From Glandiceps talaboti (lineage: Eukaryota > Hemichordata > Enteropneusta > Spengelidae): DNA of 64,000 nucleotides. The notes under the pieces were generated by a model. It saw only the letters and a list, made by a program, of their open reading frames with translations. It was not told the DNA's origin and did not search any database. Location of the stretch: NCBI RefSeq assembly GCF_964340395.1, contig NC_135553.1:2525001-2589000 (forward strand), read 5' to 3'. Positions 57,430 through 64,000 of the stretch are shown piece after piece; position 1 is the first letter of the stretch; each line of letters starts with the position of its first letter. Both the position numbers and the translations under genes were made by a program.

Positions 57430-59909
57430 AAAAAATGATAATGAAATATATAATCATTATTTGGGGTTGCCAGGGGTCATAATTTTCTATATATTATATT
57501 AATCATGGTATTCGTATCTGCCAACTAGCATTCCAGCTACCAAACCGCACTTTGAAATCAATACACCTCAGAGCTAATTATTTCGTTTCGACCAATCAAA
57601 CATGAAGGTGATTGTCAAGATCATGGCCTTGCTGACATTTTCTCGATGATCACCGCGTTTATAGATCTCAATAGAAAACAATTTTCGACCACTGTTCGAC
57701 CTATGTCACGTATTACATATATCACGTTATTGTCATAGCTGTCAATGTTGCTCCAAGTAATAGTTTTAAGTCCCAGACATCATCGAGGTATGAGAACGAT
57801 TGCATACCAAACATCAACAAACAGCAACTGGTCTCTCACCTCAATGACGTCACGTTTCCACGCTTAGGCACACACTGGAAAATACAAGCTAGGTTTGTTA
57901 ATGCAGCATTAAGCTTGTTATTGAATGTACAGGAGGTAACTACCGGTTAAATTGTATTGATATTATCTCTACATTTCTATATGTTTTGACACAACATAAT
58001 ATCAATAATGCACTCAACTTTCCCATCTCTCAGCACGATTGATAGTTCCCACGTATGAGGTTGGCGTTAGTGATGTGAATTCTTTCAGTGTATGGTTCTG
58101 AGACATTGAAAAAGTTGTGACTTCATTAGTTGTACACCCGCATGTTGAACTGATATCCTATATATTGTATGTCGCCCTTAGAACACCACCTCTGAGTCAA
58201 GTAAATTAAGGAAATCCAAGTTTCAAGACATGGACAAGTGTTTATCAGAACAGCAAGATCGTGACAGGGTGATTTGAGAAAGCGTTTTAGAAGTATTCTA
58301 CTCAACACATTATGAAGCCGTGCTAGGCGAACTAGTATAGAACACGAAACTTTACTTGGCCGTTAAGTATACATCAACGAAATAATTACATTGGGCACTA
58401 CCCAATATGAATACGAATTTCAAAGTCAAACAAAAACGCGGAAAGTATCCTGTAGATATATATTTACAGAAAACGTTCACGAAATAGGAACAATGAAGAA
58501 CAAACACTTATAGGAAACGCCATAAGGGGCTTAGTGGTTTGTTTACGGAATTAAACCATTAAAATGTTTAACACATGCATTGCAGTCTCGAATACGGCGC
58601 CATACGATAAAAGTATGAATTTGGTCTCTGCTACACCATCATACTTACGACGCCACCCTTTGTGTTTGTCCTGTTCAGATGTGTTTTGCCCATATTTGGC
58701 CAATTTATATACGGCGCAATCTTTTGCAACATCAGTAAAAACATTTGTCGAACTAGATGAAATGTAGCCATGTTAGTCGTAAGACTTTCATTGAGCTAGT
58801 TCTGCTTCAATACTATAACTACCAATTACCTAGTAATTCATACAACAGCTGGTTTTGGAGAGCTGCTGACATCGTAGGTCGATATGTGAGTATTTCGAAT
58901 TATATAGAACTATTCTGTAACTACCCGAGCCTGCCGTTCCTTAATATATAAGTTTTGATAATAATTCTTATTAACCATCCTGAAACACAAAATTGGCACT
59001 GAACCTTCGTTATTGCAGGCCCGTAACTTTAACTACCGAAAGAGCACGGGTGACATTTTTTGTGATGTACAGATTGTGTTACGATTTCCTATGAACACCT
59101 TGGCCATTTGTAAATTGTATAGACTCATAGAAACCTTACATTTATGTCATATTGCCATCATATCAAGTTAAGTTACAACATTGCAAACGTCGTATAACCA
59201 ATGATTCCACAAACACGAACAACACCTTCGGCACACAAACGTTTCTACAATAAAGTATTGGGTATAACGTGCGGATGCATTCCATCTACTCCATATATAT
59301 AGAGAGAGAGATCGTGGCAGAATCTTCATTCATTCTGATGTTAGACAGCAATAAAAAAAAAACCTGCTTTCTTGATGAACATGAGAATAAAGAAAAGTTG
59401 TGTATATTTTCCAATCAATAGGAACCTTCAGAGGGCCTCGAGTAGATCAGGTGAATAAAGATAGTACAGTATTTAGGAAAGTTATATTTCGTGAATGATG
59501 TCTGTAGCATAGTAACCTTTGCATTGGTCGTCAACTCTGTATAATAAAGGTAAATTTGTCCTTGTAAAATTGCATTCTTGCTGTACTGGAATCTTTAGAC
59601 TAGAAGAACCCATAAAACTTATACTCGGTATTTGCACCTGTTTCTCGTTACTACATAATTATGTAGTGTACTAAAATTTTAAACTGATTGCTATATTCAG
59701 CAACAGCGGCCTGTGCTATGCGAAACAGTTATCCAGAAATATGTGAGAAGGCGTTTTGTTATGTAGCACAAGGTATAGTTTTTACAATCGCCAGGAGACA
59801 TGGTTGCAGGCTCGAAAAAAATCAGTTATTGACAAGTGGAAACTTGGGAAGGTCTTCTTCAATCATTACGTTTAACAACATGCACGAGATAACTTAACAT
59901 ATACACCAT
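57430..59909. other. Unannotated non-coding stretch
   Basis: Contains one copy (58,757-58,812) of the dispersed GAAATGTAGCNNTGTTAGT motif and a short (GA)n at 59,302-59,311. Frames at 58,564 and 59,688 are chance-length. Confidence 0.5.
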
Positions 59910-60173
59910 TAGACTGACACAGTCCTTATTCTGACGTAGTCATTTATTTGTGATGTTCTCTTATCGATTTGCCGATAAAAAAATGAAATCTTGCGAGACT
60001 GCGAAATCTCTCATAATTGCTAAACATCATTTTCATCACATTCAGATGAAAACGATGTTTCGCAATCATGCGAGATTTTACAGTCTCGCAAGATTTCATG
60101 TGTATGGAAAACCGATAAGAAAACATCACAAATAAATGAATACATCAGAATGAGGACTGTACGTGCCAGTCTA
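59910..60173. mobile_element. 264-bp fully palindromic MITE with 9-bp target-site duplication
   Basis: The element begins TAGACTGACAC and ends GTGCCAGTCTA. It is complementary along nearly its whole length, with the centre near 60,043 (CATCACATTCAGATG). Mirror-image frames therefore occur on both strands (59,950-60,135 plus; 59,944-60,129 minus) and are not genes. ATACACCAT directly flanks both ends (59,901-59,909 and 60,174-60,182), a perfect 9-bp duplication. Nine bases is typical of Mutator-like elements and possible for Merlin-type ones; TA-, 3-bp and 8-bp families are less likely. No transposase is present, so it depends on a partner elsewhere. Confidence 0.93.
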
Positions 60174-60182
60174 ATACACCAT

Positions 60183-61682
60183 AGGTAGAGGCCATATCGA
60201 TAGTGTACGTCAGGCATAAGGTCCGCGGAACATGAACTAGACATTCTTGCAAAACTCCAAATATGACACACACTTGTTTAAATTTGACATCTGACCTTTT
60301 AAAAGCAATCAGACACTAAAAAGATTCTGTAATTGAAGATCAGTGTTAACTTAATTAGGAAGGGATTCGCAGGGAACATGGAACTCGATACTTAGACAAC
60401 ATATTTATGTTAAATATCGTCTAAGATTTATAAGTAATTATAAGTAATTTAATTTTGAAGAACATCTGATCCTGGAAGTCAGTTCCAAATAATTTAAGAT
60501 TCACACAACCGTAAGCTCGCTGGTCTAGACACTCGAGTATAGATTTAATGTACTTTAGTCCTTGAGAGATGCACAAAATGCGAGGTTTAAGACTATCGTG
60601 CGCGCCGTTAAATAGCTGTATTCGTAAAAACAAAATCATGAATATATGTCCAATCCCACTGTTTGCAATCTTACAAGTTATCGTATTTTGTACCATGGAA
60701 GTCCAAAGTCAACCAATTTGAATATAAACTATATTTCAATGCATATTTGTGCTAATATTAAAAGTCTTGTAATGTATATAGCCAATTATTTATGTTGTCC
60801 AAATATCCGTCCAATTCCAAATAATATGAGTACACGACCTTTTATGTTAAATAAAAACCTTGACATGGTTTGGCGCCAATGAGTGGCATTTTTGATGGTA
60901 ACAGCAGATAAAATCGTGCTTGAGATAAAAAATATTTACAGTCCTACTGACGTTCTAGACCAAACAATAGAAATTTAGTCATACATCTCCAAGGTACAAA
61001 TCCTCAAGTTCATCTTATTTACTTAATAGTATCTCACCTCTGGGCCAGGTATGAAATATTCTCTAGCAAATTATAAGTCACAAAATTAGTTATGTATCCG
61101 TGTACAGAGTATAGATAGAACTCTTCGAATCAGGTCCTTTCATTAACTTGTATATAGAGTAGTTTTCATAGCACATGAACAAACCAATTACATTTTAATG
61201 TTTAATTATTATAACCTAGGATAACGACGAAACAACCTAAGTGAAAATTTATTAAGTAGTTTTCATGTGAGATATGTCATTTTGGTTATACACTTCAATA
61301 ATATTAGGGGCAACCATTATAACACTGTGGATTCAACTATTCAACCATAAATACAACCCAAGTAAGATTCGCCACTAAATCCCTCCGGTTATATGTGTGT
61401 GAATATACTGACTCAAGAACATTAGTTGTAACATTAGTTTAATATTACGATTCGGATAAATTTCAGAAATACGTGTTCAAACTCCCACTCAAGATATTGT
61501 ATCACATTAGTCAAACCTGTTCATGTGTTTCTCTGACCAAGGTTATACCCCCAAAGCCGTTAAATATTTTTAAAACACCAACAAAGTCATAGATTTGCTA
61601 TCATATCTACGTGACATGCCGTGAGTTATAACGATTTGTGACTTCCATTTAATCAAGATTAATCAAACATACATGACATGTC
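60183..61682. other. Unannotated non-coding stretch
   Basis: A 91-codon minus frame (60,421-60,696) lacks any domain. Nothing else recognised. Confidence 0.5.
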
Positions 61683-61835
61683 AAATACAGTTCATTCAAT
61701 TAAATCCTTAAATCAAAATATGAAGACATGATATCTTAACCTAAGTGACATTCATAATCATTTAACGGAGTCAATTACAATTATATCCTTAAATTAAATA
61801 TTATGAGAATATAATCTCTCAACCTAAAGCACAGT
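61683..61835. repeat. Diverged ~81-bp tandem duplication
   Basis: ATCCTTAAAT at 61,704 and 61,785, and CTTAACCTAAG and CTCAACCTAAA about 82 bp apart, mark two units with many substitutions. Confidence 0.65.
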
Positions 61836-63217
61836 TTAGAAAGACTATATGTTCCAAATTAAAGTGAAAGAGAAAAACTTAGACGGCAAAGACATATGTA
61901 CTGAAATAAATTCATGCGATGAATGTTTATCAGTCTAAGACCAGTGTTGCAATGGTGGGAGTTCAGTATAGGCTAATCAGTGTGACATATGACACGCTGC
62001 TTTTCACACATTTGAGATGAATGAATTTCAAATAATTACTCATCAATGGTGATAAGGTCATATCTAATCGTATCGCATCACATCTGAGTGTCACGTTGGG
62101 TTGCATATAAACACCATTGTGGATACGTGAGAGGAGATTTAATAGGATATGACACTACTAAACAATATGAAACATGTTTGTTATAGCACACTCATGGGAT
62201 CAGTTCGTATATATGGATTGAAAGACAATGGTACGTTAATAACTTGGTCTGCAATTTATACAGGCCAAGGTGCTAATCTATTTAGACATTGGGATGGGGT
62301 AGAGTTAACCTCCGTTAGGAATAATTCTGTTATAGGCAATTAAGACATAATTGTCATTGCCCCCTTAATATCTTCCAATAAAGTGATGAGAATGCATGTA
62401 CTAGCATGTCCTAGCATACTAATAAATAACTTTCGACATTTGATCACACAAGAGATGACAACTTGTCGTAAATTTCGAAGCTGATTATTCAATTTGAATT
62501 ATTGACTTTGTAAGCCATAATCAATCTGTTCTTGATTAATGTCAATATGAAAAAGTAATCAGCAGGGTCCAATTCAAGTCTTCACAAGCATCGCATTTCT
62601 TTGATGATTTATGTAGTTTGATGAAGGCAGGATTCATATATCATTCGTGGAGTATGCCATCTATTTGATGACCAAGCAGATAATTGATTATTGAGACGTT
62701 TGTTTTCCCCGTCAGGAAGGCGGGGTGCTCCACGACCTGGCAAGGCTGGTAGTAAAGCAAAGTTTGGGAACGATGAAGAATTTGTCCATGCATACCCTTG
62801 GCTTTATCACTAACCCACAGGCCATGCTTGATAGTAGATCACATTACGGCCAAAAGAAGCAAATCTTATCAACCGTACCCTCGGCCTAATAGATCACCTA
62901 CTGGCTCTGCTTGACACCTACTACGATGATAAACACCTTCACCTCATCACTAACGCAACAAAATAGATAACATAACACAATTATATATTGTCACTCAATC
63001 CTCACCTGGTGATCCTTTGACCTCTGGTGCGTTGAGATTGTCCAGCACGAGTTGTTTATATTGATGCGCAAATCATTTCATTCGTAAAGTAAGCTTGATT
63101 CACAAAATTGATTAGGGAAATAACATGAATTTGCTACTGTTTGAAGTTTAAGGACTCAGAATGTCAGTTAGGCAGTCCCTTTGGTATTCAGGATATCTAA
63201 TAATGTTACACTTTTTG
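61836..63217. other. Unannotated non-coding stretch
   Basis: A 64-codon plus frame (62,149-62,343) begins with ATG but has no domain. Nothing else recognised. Confidence 0.5.
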
Positions 63218-63305
63218 TCATAAAACCTTAGCATTTGGGTGTTTGAGACAGACACAATCCTTGTTTGAGACACACTGAATCCTGGTCATAAGAGCTTAGC
63301 ATCTG
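63218..63305. repeat. Nested small tandem duplication (22-bp unit within a ~69-bp repeat)
   Basis: 63,241-63,262 and 63,263-63,284 are 22-bp units starting GTTTGAGACA. They are bracketed by TCATAAAACCTTAGCATTT and TCATAAGAGCTTAGCATCT, 69 bp apart. Confidence 0.8.
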
Positions 63306-63734
63306 ACGTTCTATGCTACAATTTACATCAAAAGATGCGTTAGTCGGAGGTGACTTCTTCAAAGCATCCTGCTTTACACACTGTTACAATTTCGTGTGGT
63401 CTCTAAGACATACTAACTTCTGGTCTGTCGAACAGAGTAAATTGTTGACATTAACTCTCAAATGCTAAGCATTTATGAACATCAGATGATGCCGCTTTCA
63501 ACGTTGAAGAGAGTGCTCGAGCAGTCAGTAGACGTCTACGCGATGTCCAGTGTTTTAGGTGAATATCCCGCTTTCCACTGATGTTCCTCGTGTCTCCTTT
63601 TTCACCCCTCTCTCGCTGTGTCTTTTCGTAGAGTACGTACGTCCAGTGTCTACATCAAATTTTAAAAAGTGGTGTATGATACGCTCAAACTTCAATGATT
63701 GTTCATCCTAATTAGATGGTACTCTGCCGTGATA

Positions 63735-63969
63735 GTAGTCCTGCTTGCATACGGAGTAAGTCGTCCCTTGAGTGAAACGCGTACACCGTCTGCGAGCGTG
63801 ACTACCGTGAAAGTGACTCTTCAGAATCGCAATATCACAATTTACGACCTGTTTTCTTGGTCGCGGTCCAATGGATATTTCGCATCTCGTCGGCCATCTA
63901 GGTCCGTGGAAGCGTAAAAAGCGGGGACTTTTTCAGATCACCCTCCGAGAATATGGGTACGATGCCCCA
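63735..63969 (+). mobile_element. Lone terminal-repeat-like sequence of the 2.1-kb MITE family
   Basis: GTAGTCCTGCTTGCATACGG, then AGTAAGTC, at 63,735 matches both termini of the 2132-2242 element (consensus ATAGTCCTGCTTGCAGA). No inverted partner is found before the window ends, so a larger relative may continue past 64,000. The sequence that follows is GC- and CpG-richer than its surroundings. It holds a plus-strand open frame to 63,917 that has no ATG. Alternatively this is an internal exon or a chance match. Confidence 0.35.

Positions 63970-64000
<31 letters not shown>
63970..64000. repeat. (CT)n microsatellite running off the window
   Basis: At least 14 CT units to the last base. Confidence 0.95.

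Noticed and set aside
59944-60135. Matching 61-codon frames on opposite strands
   Set aside because: Mirror images produced by the palindromic MITE, not a gene pair.
63699-63917. Secreted-peptide first exon (hydrophobic start, RR near the end)
   Set aside because: The frame has no ATG at all; it opens with TTG right after a stop, and the hydrophobic part coincides with the transposon-terminus-like sequence.

Overview
The window looks like nuclear DNA from an animal, most likely a marine invertebrate. It is AT-rich (roughly one third G+C by eye). It has no operon-like gene packing, is crowded with di-, tri- and tetranucleotide microsatellites, and carries many short non-coding inverted-repeat elements of the MITE or foldback kind. 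I could not name the phylum or species, because no conserved protein domain is present to anchor a lineage.

The only well-supported coding sequence is the 3' end of a plus-strand gene at the left edge (frame open from base 2 to the stop at 296-298, with an AATAAA at 559-564). Everything to the right is intergenic or deep intronic. Non-repetitive open frames of 60-126 codons occur throughout, but that is the range expected by chance at this base composition. None shows a recognisable domain, so I did not call them genes.

Layout. 0.6-1.8 kb: 42-bp minisatellite. 2.1-4.6 kb: two small inverted-repeat elements. 6.7-16.3 kb: sparse sequence with compound microsatellites. 18.0 and 23.3-23.6 kb: two inverted copies of a ~375-bp dispersed repeat, each with a dinucleotide array at the same end ((AT)n in one, (GA/CT)n in the other). 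29.2-32.1 kb: a ~3-kb inverted repeat with ~0.96-kb arms whose outer ends both abut TATG/CATA arrays. 34.25-34.47 kb: two 62-bp inverted arms around a (TA)n loop. 35.66-36.49 kb: a third foldback structure. 38-45 kb: motif-switching tetranucleotide arrays and a diverged ~215-bp direct duplication. 46.8-49.3 kb: a 37-bp minisatellite and a degenerate CCAGCTGTG-rich block. 50.3-60.2 kb: four further TIR-type elements. The last of these is a nearly complete palindrome of 264 bp flanked by a perfect 9-bp target-site duplication. The right edge (63.7 kb on) carries a lone copy of the terminal repeat seen at 2.1 kb and a (CT)n array running off the window.

I found no transposase, reverse transcriptase, tRNA, rRNA, CRISPR or immune-type system. 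The notable content is structural: several apparently unrelated non-autonomous palindromic elements, and a recurring association of dispersed repeats with microsatellite ends.
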